Source of the DNA: Casuarina equisetifolia
Lineage: Eukaryota; Streptophyta; Magnoliopsida; Fagales; Casuarinaceae
Direction of reading: 5' to 3'
Length of the DNA: 64,000 nt
Assembly: GCA_028551475.1 (NCBI GenBank)
Contig: CM052359.1
Location: 25,607,583-25,671,582 of the forward strand
The notes beneath the pieces were generated by a model. That model was not told the DNA's origin. It made no database searches and saw nothing but the letters and a program-made list of their open reading frames with translations. Both the position numbers and the translations under genes were made by a program. Within the stretch, counting starts at the first letter, position 1. The number at the start of each line of letters is the position of its first letter. This document shows positions 42,101-54,826 of this stretch, piece by piece.

Positions 42101-45100
42101 GACACCATGCACCTACCCTTCCCTCCTCTCCCGTCTGAGACAGTGTGAACCCTCCTGCTGCAAATTGAATACAATATAGCTGTCGAACCATCCAAAAGAT
42201 GTTATGAATGAAGGCCATGTGTTGCTATTCTCCTCTTGCCACCCATGTTTCGAACGCCATGTGTTTCTCATGTTTTGTTTGGGCAATCGCTCTGCTGGAC
42301 CTTATGCAAGTTACACTAATATAAGCAGAAAATTACTGTTTTCTAGAGGCATCCAAGTATGACTATGGCCATTATCGGATTTTCGAAGAAGACAGAACGA
42401 GGAATGAGTAGGGTCAGGGTGGCCTGGAGATAGCTAGCAGGATGCTGGAATCTGTATGATATTCTTCTGCAAAACTAGGGACTCACAAATTTAGCAACTT
42501 AGTAAAAATGTTCTCCTTTTAGGTAAGAAAATTATTAGAATTACTTCTTGGGGCTTCACAAGTATGTGCAACAAGGCTTTGGACAATGCTGCTAAATGTG
42601 TGTTATTATTAAGAAATAAAAATGCATTTTGACTAATAATTATAGTTTTTAGTCTAATAGTAATACCTAATAGTCCTAATAATTAGTGTCATAATATATT
42701 TTGGGTTTGACCCTATCATTAGTAGGTTGTTGGGAGATTGTCGAAGCTTGTCAATCTTTTGTACCAAGTATCCAAACAAACTTTCAAGCATTAGTGTATG
42801 TGGTTGTTAAGAGATATGATTATATTTGACTAAAAACTATAGTTAAATAAATTTTGTAGTTATAAAAAACTAATTTTTAAATAAAAAAACGTTAAGAGGA
42901 TCTTTGTATATAAATTTTCTTCAGAAATGAGGGTATGGTTGTTGGGTGAGTATAATATTATTTTGAAAAGTAGAAAGGACTGATGAAAATGAAGTGCACT
43001 CCACTCTGTCGCATACGAGGCCCATCCAACTACGTAAAGTCCGGTTTAATGATACATGCAGCCCATGCAAGTCCCATCGTAGCCCATGCTACATAACCAA
43101 AGATTCCAGTGCAAGTCGTGGGACCCACCTTCAAAAATAAAAAGGGAAAATATTGAGTTTATAAATGTTGAGGCCAAAGGTTAACAAACTATCTTATTTT
43201 TAATAAAATTTAAAAGAAAATTGGAGAGTCATAATCAAATTTGGATGATTTGGAATCATTTCTCTCATTGATGTTATCCATTTGGAGTGGAGTGATTAAA
43301 GGCTTCCATTCTTTGATTAGAATGCCTTCTTCATTACGGGAGATTAGATGAGATTGCTACCCTTAGTAGCATGAGCCTCCATTCTAGATGATTGTCGTAT
43401 GAACACCTCAATTATGAGGTTACATCCTTTATGGTCCGGGTCCTTATTTATTTTGAAGAATTTAGGTGGTGTATGCCCATTAACAAAAGAAAAAACTACA
43501 GATCCTACAAGCTGCAGGATGCTGAAAAAAGCGAGTTTAAGTGCCCTTCAGATCCTACAAGCTAGCCATGAGTGAGTCCTTGACCATCCCCGTGGATTTG
43601 GCAATAATACCTTCCAAGAAACAAGATTTCAACCCACGTACCTGCCCTTTGCGTATTGGTGCCTCTTAATAAACTACTCCTATGGAAGCCATTATTGACA
43701 AGCTCAACTTGATGGGATTCATCGCATGCCAAGTCGCTGAGCAACGTGTCCTTTTTTATATAAAATAAAGCCACAGTAAACAGATCCTCTTAGTGCATGA
43801 TTGTTACCCCGACAGTAACCCTACAACACACGCTTTCCGAAATATGAATGATTATTAGGCACAGGAGGATACTCTAGTGTGGACTAACTTCAAGCAGAAA
43901 ACGAGGGATAAAGATTCATTTGCAAGACTTCGTAATCATTAAATCTCATCCATAGATGACTGTGTGATACTTTACTCGAAAAGGTTTCATTGATCCTTGA
44001 AATCCTACGGTTCATTAATTTACTACTTAAGGCTTTATGGTCATCAAGTTACTTTCTAATATTGGAATGTTATCAAATAACTCCATTTATTCCCTTTGTT
44101 CTTATTTTGGTTAGTTTTTGAATAGAAACACCTCATTCTATTTCTCCTCTAGAAAACTTTTAATGGTATTGAATGATAGAAGAGAAATACATTCAAAATG
44201 GTTCGGTCAACTAACATACATCAAACATGTCATATTTAAGCTATATTTTTAGTAATATTAGTCCAAATTTTTTAAAAATGCTCATTATCAAAAACAAATA
44301 AAGAGAAAATCTTTATTTTGATAGAAATTTGTCGTTTAACAAACTAGTTTAATTGTAAATTAGTAATGACCTCAACTGTAAGGTTTGGAATTCAACACTA
44401 CATATGCATAAGTTGAATATATGTAATATAATATTAATATACATATATTAAAAGAAACATTATGATAGAAGTTATCACGTGACCGTTTTTCCATTATGAA
44501 AAAGGGTAACTAGGTATAAGGGATTACGTACATGACCACCCTAACTAAAAAAGATATAGAGTGGTACCAACCAACTTAAACAACTAAATGGCTCATAAGA
44601 CAAATCCAAACAGATCGAATGATTATGTAAGCACCCTTCTTACAACCAATGGTATGGCAATCTTGCAATCAACTTGCCTAAGTTGGTCATAAAAATGGCT
44701 GCAGATTTCCCCCTTCCACAACAAACGGGAGTCTTCACAGTAGTCATTTTTTTCATTATCTTCTTGTTCCTGTTGATGTCTATAGTAATTAAAAACATGT
44801 ATAGGTTAACGTATTAATGGTGTGTTAGTCTAACGTATGAACTAAATAAAAGTAAAGAGACTCTAAACGACACGACTTAGTGGAAAGAATAGTAATTTTT
44901 TAGATCATAAACGGACAAATTAAAACATAATCTAAACAAAAATAATAATAAATTTTAGCTACTTGTTTTTAGGTGGGAGGCATTAGAGTTTTGCTGTTGC
45001 TATCGAGAGATGACAGTTCGACAGAAGACCGGGTTTCCAGCCGGAGTAATTAACGGAGAAATTTACTCACGCAAGAGCAAGCGACAGCGCCGTTCAACGG

Positions 45101-46290
45101 GTGAACTGCTCACAGGCAGAAGCCAATCGCAATATCCGCTGCGTGGCGTTTGTTGTCGGTTTAGGGTAAAAAGTTTACGTAAAAAATGGTGGTAAAGCTT
45201 TCGTAATGGCCAACCATGGTGGCCAGGAGACGACACCAGGTTTGGCGTCAGGAAGAGTGAAAACCAAACACATTAAGATGAGGAAGTGATGCATGTCTGC
45301 ATTATCTTTTGTTTGAAAAAGCAGAACATATTATATCAACTTGGTGGAACCACATGTAATGTACTCATGACGATGGTGGAAGTGGAACCATAGAATCGGA
45401 GATGAGGTTGGTCATGTGTTGGCAATCATGGTGGCAGGAATGTTAAAGATCAATAATGGTTTAAACTTTTTAGAAGTAAAAGAAGGTTATTGTTAATTCA
45501 TTTTGTGAACTCATGTAATGTAGGCTTATAAGGGTCTAATGTTCAAATTCTAGCTTAAAGCTTCGTTTGAGGCAATTTTTTTTTATTCCTTATCGTTGTT
45601 TCCAAAGACAATAAACTATAAGTAGTGTTACCTTTTCACTGAGATCAAGTAAAAAGCCTGCATTTGCCGAAGGAGTAGTCCTGGGCTTGGATCCTCAGAT
45701 GGTCCTCATGGGGCAGCATTTGGGTCCTTTGTGAAGGAAGACAGCATTTGGAGTGCCCAATCTTACACTAGAGGCCCTAAATGCTTGAAACTAATGTCTT
45801 GAATTTCATCAAATCTCCTATTGTTCTGAACTCCTTTGCTGATTGGGTAACTCTCTTTCCTGTAAGTTGTGAGAATTGTGTAATTAAATTATTATAAAAA
45901 TTAATCAAGCAATTAAATTGCATGTGAAACTAACAGTAAGTGACATCCATAATTACAAGAGTCCTCCACTTGACTAATGTGAATTTAATACGGTAGTGTG
46001 GCAACTTGATGATACAATAAATATGAATGTATCATCTCTGTTGTCGATCCAATTTTCACTTCAATTCCCATATAATAAACCCTAAAACAAAGGTTAAGGG
46101 AATTAACAACTGCACAATTACATGTTATTGCTTTTATTTGTTTGTTTGGTGTTAGGCCCATTATTGATGTGGGAGGTTTGTTAGAGTTGCAAGGATATCA
46201 GGCCTGTTTCTTTTACTTCAGGGGCCTGTGAACTGTGTATAAAGAACGGGCTTTGTAATTGATTCCTTATGCAAGTGTAAATAGTAATCC
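36160..46290. other. Gene-poor region upstream of BBM
   Basis: About 10 kb without a gene I can support. It is AT-rich, with a (CT)n tract at 37096-37113 and only short chance frames. A primer-binding-site-like TTGGTATCAAGCCTGAACC lies at about 39985-40003 and could be the trace of a very old LTR element, but no paired LTR was found. 45003-45200 is a small GC-richer patch with a basic 61-codon frame of unknown meaning. The first part (36160 to about 38000) is presumably BBM promoter. Confidence 0.5.
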
Positions 46291-46295
46291 AAAGC
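46291..46295. repeat. Target site duplication, left copy
   Basis: AAAGC directly precedes the TG that opens the left LTR. The same five bases follow the right LTR. Confidence 0.9.
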
Positions 46296-47728
46296 TGTTC
46301 GGTGAATTTTAGATGCAAGTGAACATATCGAACAAGTAATATAATGATGAGAAAAGTATCGTCCCACGAAGATTGGTGAATACTGAACTAATTAAGTACT
46401 AATGATGAATTAATCCTAAAATTTATCTAGCAAATCAAAATATTGTTGAAGATGAATTAAAATTTAAAATTTCTAAAACGAAAACTCAAAACTAATTAAA
46501 ATTGAATCCAAGTAGGAAAAATCAAGATGAGACACATGTTAGAGCTTCCGATTTCACCATAACTACTAGATATGAATTTCCATAGTTTATGCCTGCAAGA
46601 ATGATATTATCTATGTGATGGCGGAATTTCCTAATTTATTTACTATCCTATGTCTAGGTATAGTAAACCTATTTAGTTCATTAATTCACTATATCTCTAT
46701 ATGTGAATTGAAACAAACCAAATGCATTAGGATCTGTGAATATTCCTGGTTTACAATAAATCTTTCGATCATCTTATCACCAAAAGCCACACAAATAACA
46801 TGGTATATGTCTATCCATATTTAATTCATGGTTATATATTATAAGAAGCAATTGCATATTATTACCTTTCAGTCTCTAACATACACATCAAATCATTCAA
46901 GTGGTGGCCAATCACTTAAAAGCATTAAGCATAATAATATATAACTCACATAAATAAACTATCTTGCAAAACATAAAACTTATAGGATTCACATCATCAT
47001 AGTTAGGCTACATCTTCGCTCTAACAAAAGAAGTTTAGAACATAATGAAATAATGAGGAAGAATAATAATAAGAAACAAAGAATGCATCTTGAATCCAAG
47101 AACAAGAAGTCTGTCACCCTTTTTGTCTTCTCTTCAAGAAATCTTGAATTCTTGGCCTCTCTCTTAAGTTGAATCTTGAATTCTTGGCCTCTCTCTTGAG
47201 TTGTATCTTGAATTCTTGGCCTCTCTCTTGAGTTGTGCTCAATTTCCTCCTTGGTTTCAGCGGCAACTTCTTTTCTCTCTTGCTTCCCCCTCTCTTCTAT
47301 GCAGGGCTCCTCCTTTATATAGGGTATGGGATCTAGAACTTTCTCCTTATCCTAATAGCATTGGGTTTTGGATTCCCAATACAATTGGGTTTTAGACTTC
47401 TATATTAATTAGGCTTTGGACTCCTAATAGGACTAGGTTTTCTAATTATTTAAAATAATAATAACAATAAAAATCTAATAACAATTATCCAAAGCCCAAG
47501 CCCAAGCCCAAGCCCATCTTGATTTCCTTCACCTTGATAATTTGACCATCTTCTGCCATATAATAAGTACCAGGTTCTCCATGCTTGTTCTTTTTCTTTA
47601 TGCCTCCTTATGCTACATAAACAAGACAAATTTAAGTAAATAAAGAGGAATTCAAATATTTTCTCACAAACATTAGAGAATTTATTATTTAAATTAGGTA
47701 AAATAACTCTATAAAAATAGAGTTATCA
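46296..47728 (-). repeat. 3' LTR (left copy)
   Basis: 1433 bp, TGTTCGGTGA to GAGTTATCA. It differs from the right LTR at six positions by eye, all transitions, with no indels. It holds three 32-bp tandem units at 47141-47236 and a short agccca repeat near 47493-47516. Confidence 0.96.
47141..47236. repeat. Three tandem 32-bp units inside the LTR
   Basis: The unit begins atcttgaattcttggcctct and occurs at 47141-47172, 47173-47204 and 47205-47236. The same array sits in the right LTR at 55672-55767. Confidence 0.9.
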
Positions 47729-47741
47729 ACACCCCCAAACT
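47729..47741 (-). other. Polypurine tract
   Basis: The minus strand reads GTTTGGGGGTGT directly before the 3' LTR. This is the expected start site for plus-strand DNA synthesis. Confidence 0.75.
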
Positions 47742-49342
47742 TAACATTTTGCTAGTCCTCGAGCAAAAGTAATAATTTGCATATGCTTTAGACAAAACCC
47801 CTTTAAAAAAATTCTCCATAATTGCTCAACTTAACAATTCAAAGAAAAATATAGCTTTCATCTAAATACCACAATTGTTTTATAAGATAAGATAGACTCT
47901 TAACTATGTTAACCACGTGTGTATGTGTGAGTCCTTATCTTTTCAACTATATGCACTCCAAATAGATTCATATTAATATGCAATCTCTCAAAATCTTTAA
48001 CCAAACCTCATAGGTTTGCTTTTCATTCCTCTCTCCACTAATGTAGGCCAATCATCTAACCAAGAATCAATAGGACTTTTATAAGCTTGTAATGTAAGGC
48101 TAGGCTAGGGGTAAGATGAAAGTCATTTAGGCTAAATTCACCCATGAACACATTGCTTTCTAGGATCTAATTTGAGCTTTTGTCACTTCCTTTCTTTGCT
48201 TTTTTTTTTTTCGCAAATGATCTTTCTATCACCATTTCTCTCATTCCTTTCTTCCCAAAAATACTTGATTTCACTTGGATTTCGACACTCACAAAAGTCA
48301 CAATCATGCTTGCAATAATAAAGCAAGTAGTAGGACTAGAAATGTAATTATTATAATCTTATCTTGCTGATGACATCCAACTACTATGCAAAAGTCAATT
48401 TCTAAACCTTGAGTGGCTTGAATTTGACAATAAGCAATAAGAGAATTCCATTCTTAGACAAATGTTGCATTTCCTTTCTTTCTTTCTCTTTTTTTTTTTT
48501 TTTTGGCATTCACAAAAGCAACATATTATGCTACATAATCATTGCAATCAATATCCTTCCCATATAACATCCTTCCCTTCGACTTCTCTTTCACTCAAAT
48601 AGACTTATATCCTAAAAATCAACATGTTCAAGGGTGCGGGACGAAAAGATAATTTATCAAAGGCTCAAAGGTATATATATGTGGGTGTCAAAATAAAAAA
48701 AAATGGATATAAATCAAGGCTCAGTGGGGTGACTGGGGATAAATAAATAGGGTTGGCTTGAAAGGCTCAAACGATCCAAAGAATGGCCTAAATCATTTTC
48801 TCAATTAGATGCAGCCTAGGATTTCGCCTCAAGAGGAAATCAAGCAAATTCTAAGATCCGGGTGAGATCTAAGAAAATCACATACTTCACATGAATGTTC
48901 TCTAGAAATACACACAATTTCAAAAATGAAGGACTTTTAGTGTTTAATAAATGGATCAACATAATCAGAATCACACTTAACTCACATCACAATTGTAGGT
49001 TTGAACAAAATCTATGTCTTCCAAAGAATCGCCAAGAATTCACAATAAGGGATGTAATCATGGCATAAGAATTTTTTTTTTTTTAATCAGATTTAGGACA
49101 AAGGTTCTTTCCCTACCCCCAAACTTGAATGAAGCATTGTCCTCAATGCAAAAAGAAAAGAAAGTAAAAATAAAAGTAAAAGGAATGAGAATACTCCCCT
49201 GATTGTAGGTCATATCCACATAGAGCTTTGAGGAGATGGTGGTGACAAAACTTCCAACAACAGAATGAACACAATGCTTGGGTTGCCTCCCAAGAAGCGT
49301 TTGTTTTATAGTTTTCAGCTAAACTATCTTCAAAGTTATTAT
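47742..49342 (-). other. Non-coding 3' internal region of the retrotransposon
   Basis: About 1.6 kb between the gag-pol stop and the polypurine tract. Athila relatives often carry an env-like frame here; I see none, only frames under 70 codons. Two T-rich tracts (about 48200-48212 and 48488-48504) lie in otherwise AT-rich sequence. Confidence 0.7.
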
Positions 49343-52300
49343 TCAAGGAGGGAGAAGATCAAGGGTAGTCTTCTGCATGTTAACTCCCTTGAAGTAAGGC
49401 TTCAGATGTTGATCATTCACCTTAAATGTGCCTTGGGTGTCATTTGCAACTTCTATTGCTCCATATGGGAATACCTTAGTGACTATGAAAGGGCCAGACC
49501 ATCGGGACCGCAATTTACCTGGAAACAATTTAAGACGAGAGTTATAAAGTAATACTTTCTGACCAACCACAAACTCTCTTCTTAATATGTGTTTGTCATG
49601 CCATCTTTTTGTCCGCTCCTTGTATATTTTGGCATTTTCATAGGCCTCATCTCGTAATTCCTGTAATTCATTCAACTGCAACAATCGAGTTTCACCTGCA
49701 GACGGCATATCAAAGTTTAAAAATTTCAAAGCCCAATATGCTTTATGCTCTAATTCTACTGGTAGATGACAAGCCTTCTCAAACACTAGCCTAAAAGGAG
49801 ACATTCCAATTGGTGTTTTGAATGCTGTTCTATAGGCCCAAAGTGCATCATCAAGTTTCATTGACCAATCTTTCCTTGAGGCATTCACAATTTTTTCTAA
49901 AATTCTCTTAATTTCCCTATTTGATATCTCAACTTGACCACTAGTCTGAGGGTGATAAGAGGTAGCAATCTTATGGGTAACCCCATACTTACCCAAAAGT
50001 GCTTCAAATTGTTTGTTGCAAAAATGGGTCCCTCTATCACTTATGATTGCCCTAGGAGTGCCAAAACGGGTAAAAATATTTTTCTTTAAGAATTTAACCA
50101 CAACCTTAGCATCATTTATAGGCAATGCGACTGCTTCTACCCACTTAGACACATACTCAACAGCCACCAAAATATACATATTTCCATAAGAAGGTGGAAA
50201 GGGTCCCATGAAATCAATACCCCAAACATCAAATAACTCACACACAATAACATTGTTTAGAGGCATCTCATGTTTCCTAGAAATATTTCCAGTTCTTTGA
50301 CATTGATCACATGCAACTACATATGAATATGCATATCTAAAAAGTGTGGGCCAATAAAATCCAGACTGTAAAACCTTAGCTGCAGTTCTGGTGGCACCAA
50401 AATGACCACCAGCCTCTCTAGCATGACAATGGTGTAGGATACTAGTCATCTCTTCCTCAAGAACACATCTCCTTATAACCTGGTCTACACATACTTTAAA
50501 CAAGAAAGGCTCTTCCCAAAAATAATGTTTGAGGTCAAAAAAGAATTTTTTTCTTTGTTGATATGACATTTCAGGAGGAAGAACATTACTTACCAAATAA
50601 TTGACAAAATCAGCATACCAGGGAATTTGGATGGATTGGAGTGCAAAAATGTTTTCATCAGGAAATTCTTCCATAATTGGTTGAGCTTCTTCCTTCAGAT
50701 TGGGAATTCTGGACAAATGATCTACAACTAGATTCTTGGTCCCTTTCTTATCCTTGATCTCCAAATCAAACTCTTGTAGCAAGAGAATCCACCTGATTAA
50801 CCTAGGTTTTGATTCTTTCTTTTCAAGTAGATACTTAAGAGCTGAGTGGTCAGAATAAACAATAACTTTGGAACCAATTAGATAAGAACGAAATTTATCA
50901 AAAGCAAATACTACAACCAAAAGTTCTTTTTCTATTGTTGAATAATTTAATTGTGCACCTGATAAGGTTCGACTGGCATAGTAGATGGTCTGAAAAACTC
51001 TATTCTTTTGTTGTCCCAAAACAGCTCCTACTGCAAAATCACTAGCATCACACATTAGCTTAAAAGGTAAGTCCTATTCTGGTACTGCTATGATTGGTGC
51101 TGATATTAACTTTTCCTTTAAAGTATTAAAAGCCTGCAAGCATTCATCAGAAAAGTTATATTTCACATCTTTAACCAACAAACTTGAAAGAGGTCTAGCG
51201 ATTTTAGAAAAATCTTTTATGAATCGCCTATAGAATCCTGCATGCCCTAAAAATCCTCTAACAAGTCTCACTGATGTTGGTGGGGGCAATTTTGCAATGA
51301 CCTCCACTTTAGCTCGATCAACCTCTAGTCCTTTTTTGGATATCTTATGCCCAAGCACTATTCCTTCCTGCACCATAAAATGACACTTCTCCCAATTCAA
51401 CACAAGGTTAGTCTCCTCACACCTTTGTAAGACTTTTGCTAAATTATTTAAACAAATGTCAAATGATGAGCCAAATACAGAAAAATCATCCATGAAAATT
51501 TCAATAAATTTTTCAACCATATCAGAAAAAATGGCCATCATGCATCTCTAAAAAGTTGCTGGTGCATTACAAAGACCAAAGGGCATTCTTCTAAAAGCAA
51601 AGGTACCATAAGGACAAGTGAAAGTGGTTTTCTCTTGATCTTCTGGTGCAATGTGAATTTGATTATACCCTAAATACCCATCAAGAAAGCAATAAAATTC
51701 ATGTCCTGCAAGTCTTTCTAACATTTGATCAATAAATGGTAAAGGGAAATGATCTTTTCTCGTGGCATCATTCAGTTTTCTATAATCTATACACACACGC
51801 CATCCAGTAACTGTCCTAGTTGGAATCAGTTCATTATTATCATTTCTTTGAACAGTCATACCTCCTTTCTTTGGCACAACTTGTACAGGACTTACCCAAG
51901 GACTGTCTGAGATGGGATAAATGATCCCTGCATCAAGTAACTTGATTACCTCAGCCTTCACCACTTCTTGCATCTTTGGATTCAATCGCCTTTGAGGTTG
52001 AATAGTAGCTTTGTACTGCTCTTCCATCAAAATCTTGTGCATGCAGAGTGAAGGACTAATTCCCTTGATATCAGCTATTTTCCATCCAATTGCTCCCTTA
52101 TGCTCTTTCAACACTCGAAGTAGTTTCTCTTCCATTGATTCTGTCAAAGAAGAAGATATGATTACTGGCAAAGTAGAAACTTCATCTAAATAAACATATT
52201 TCAAATGGGAAGGTAAGGGCTTAAGTTCAAGAGTTGGAGGCTCTTCAATCGATGGCTTAGGTCTTGTCATGTGTTGTCCCAACTCCTCAAACTTTGTTGC

Positions 52301-54589
52301 CTTTTGTTGTGAATATGGTGGATTTACTTCCATGAGATTGGCATACTCCTGTATCTCTTCACTTTCAATTTCCTCATTCTTTAGGTGAACCAAGCATGCT
52401 TCAAGTGGATCCTTGAAAGCTTTTTCCTGAAAGATCTTATTCACAAACTTATCAATTGTCTCAACCCTAAAGCAAGAACTATCATCAGAAGGATGTTTCA
52501 TAGCAGTAAAAACATTAAAAGTGACAGAATCATTTTGAACTCTTAAGATTAACTTCCTTTGTTGTACATCAATTAGAGCTCTTCCTGTTGCTAGAAAAGG
52601 TCGACCTAAGATAAGTGGTACCTCAAGGTCTTCCTCTATGTCAAGTACTATAAAATCTGCAAGAAAGATAAATTTGTCAACTTTCACCAATACATCTTCA
52701 ATAATGCCCCTTGGATATTTGATTGATCGATCAGCCAATTGTAGGGACACTGTGGTTGGCTTCACTTCACCCATTCCTAATTTTCTGAAAATAGAAAAAG
52801 GCATTAGATTAATACTGGCTCCTAAATCACATAATGCCTTATCAAAGTGAGAATCTCCAATAGTACAAGGAATTGTAAAACTCCCTGGATCTTTTAATTT
52901 TGGAGGCAGTTTGTTTTGTAAGATGGCTGAGCATTCTTCAGTTAGCTTCACGGTTTCAAACTCTTCCAGCTTCCTTTTGTTTTTCAATATCTCCTTAAGA
53001 AATTTTGCATAACTGGGCATTTAAGCCAATGCATCTGCAAAAGGAATGTTAATATGCAATTTTTTAAATACATCAAGAAATTTAGAAAACTGCTTATCTA
53101 TTTTATGTTGCTGGAGTCTGTGAGGAAATGGAACTGGAGACACATAAGGCTTGGGATTATCAGGGAATAATGTTCTCTTGGTTGCCTCCTCAGGCTGCAT
53201 GCTAACATTTTCTTCCTTATCCCTGACATTTTTCTTCTCAACGTCATCTTTTCCCACTTGTTTGCCATTTCTTAGGTTTATTGCCTTAGCATCTTCTATA
53301 GGATTCTTCTCTGTGCTGCTAGGCAAGGAACCTTGTTGTCTTCCAGAAATCATATTAGCCAACTGACCTATTCGCACCTCTAAATTTCAAATTGAAGCTT
53401 CTTGGTTTTGCATTCTTGTTTCGTTGTTCTGTAATATCTTGGCAACCATTTCCTCTAAATTAGGCTTCTTTTCTTCTGGTTGCCTAAACCCTGGTGGTGG
53501 CCTCATTGCATTAGAATTACTCCATGAAAAATTTGGGTGGTTACGCCATCCCGGATTGTAAGTGTTGGAGTATGGATTATTTTGTGGCCCACTTAAATTT
53601 TCAACATAATTAGCATCTTCACTACCCTGAGTAAAGGTGTTATCTAACTGACACTCTATGCTCGCATGTCCTCCACCACAATGATCACATACTATGTTTT
53701 GAATCCTCATGACTGGAGCATTCAAGTTATCTATCTTCTTGTTGAGTTTATCAAACTGTGCATAAATTGCAGTGAAAACATCCACTTCATGAATTCCATT
53801 AGCTTTCCTTACTGGTAGCCTTTCAGTAGGCCATTGATAACTATTGTTTGCCATTTCCTCCAAAAGATCATATGCTTTTTCTGGTGTCTTATTGTTCAAA
53901 GCACCTTCTGCAGCTACATCAAGCATAAAACGAAGATTTGTACTAGACCCATTATAAAAAGTTTGTACCTGTAACCATTTGGGTAGTCCATGTTGTGGAC
54001 ATTTTCTTAAAAGCTCCTTGAATCTTTCCCAAGCTTCATATAATGATTCATTCTCCATTTGCATAAAAGCGGTAATATCGTTACGCATTTTTGCAGATTT
54101 TGCTGGAGGAAAGAACTTACAAAGAAATTTCTGAGCCAAATCATCCCATGTTGTAATTGATCCTGCAGGAAGAGAAGAAAGCCAACTTTTAGCTTTGTCT
54201 CTTAAAGAAAATGGGAATAGCCTTAATCTAACAGCATCATCTGTGACCCCATTGTATTTAATCATGTCACAGATTTCAAGAAAAGCATCAATGTGAGCAT
54301 TTGGATCATCATTTGGTAGCCCATAAAATTGCACGGAATTTTGAAGCATCTGAATGAATGCGGGCTTGATTTCAAAGTTGTTTGCTTGAATTGCAGGCCT
54401 TTTGATGTTTGATGTGGCACCCTGAACTGTTGGTGCAACATATTCTTTTAGAATCTTGCGTGGATCATCATTCTCTGCCATTTTTGTAGCTTCACTTCTT
54501 TGTTCTCCTAGCTCCTTTCGTTGCTTTTTGACTGTGCGTTCAATTTCTGGGTCAAGATTAACAAGTTGTTCTCTTTGGCTACGGGTCAT
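49343..54589 (-). pseudogene. Retrotransposon gag-pol frame, broken by four in-frame stops
   Basis: One continuous frame of about 1749 codons from the ATG at 54589 (MTRSQREQL). Stops interrupt it at 53387-53389 (TGA), 53021-53023 (TAA), 51548-51550 (TAG) and 51074-51076 (TAG). There is no frameshift. In order: gag with a zinc knuckle CDHCGGGHASIEC near 53650-53690; aspartic protease DLGAS near 52815-52830; reverse transcriptase with FMDD at about 51485-51496; RNase H starting CDASDFAVG near 51050; integrase with an HHCC finger (about 50300-50436) and DDE residues in [15 protein letters not shown] and the QVEISNRE stretch near 49920. No chromodomain is seen after the integrase. The TAG at 51548 falls in the RT palm just before the FMDD box, so this copy cannot make active enzyme without readthrough. 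Confidence 0.93.
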
Positions 54590-54808
54590 GCACGTCTGTA
54601 ACAATCCTGAAAAGTAGCAACTAAAAAAAATGATTGATTTTTTTAATTAATTTTTTTTAATGTAAAAATAACAATAATAAAGCAAAGCAAAAATAAAATC
54701 TAACAAAACAAAAAAAAATTATTTTTTTAAAAAAAGAAAATAAAAACTAGATTAAACTTAGAATTATTTGGTATTAATATTAATGAGTAGTAAAACAACC
54801 AATCCCCA

Positions 54809-54825
54809 GCAACGGCGCCAAAAAC
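54809..54825 (-). other. Primer-binding site
   Basis: Directly inside the 5' LTR the minus strand reads AGTTTTTGGCGCCGTTGC and continues TGGGGATT. The TGGCGCCGTTGC core is the tRNA-Asp-type site known from Athila elements. Confidence 0.8.
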
Positions 54826-54826
54826 T

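Noticed and set aside
41887..42195. Minus-strand frame of 102 codons in the gene desert
   Set aside because: Starts from a non-ATG codon, low complexity at the end, no family recognised.
43500..43563. Repeated agatcctacaagct pair as a possible hairpin or miRNA
   Set aside because: The two copies are direct, not inverted, and only about 14 bp long.
46615..47395. Small plus-strand frames repeated in both LTRs
   Set aside because: They lie wholly in the LTRs, antisense to the element, without recognisable content.
49343..54604. Reading the five retrotransposon frames as separate genes
   Set aside because: All are in one frame, separated only by single stop codons, and together give the gag-protease-RT-RNase H-integrase order.
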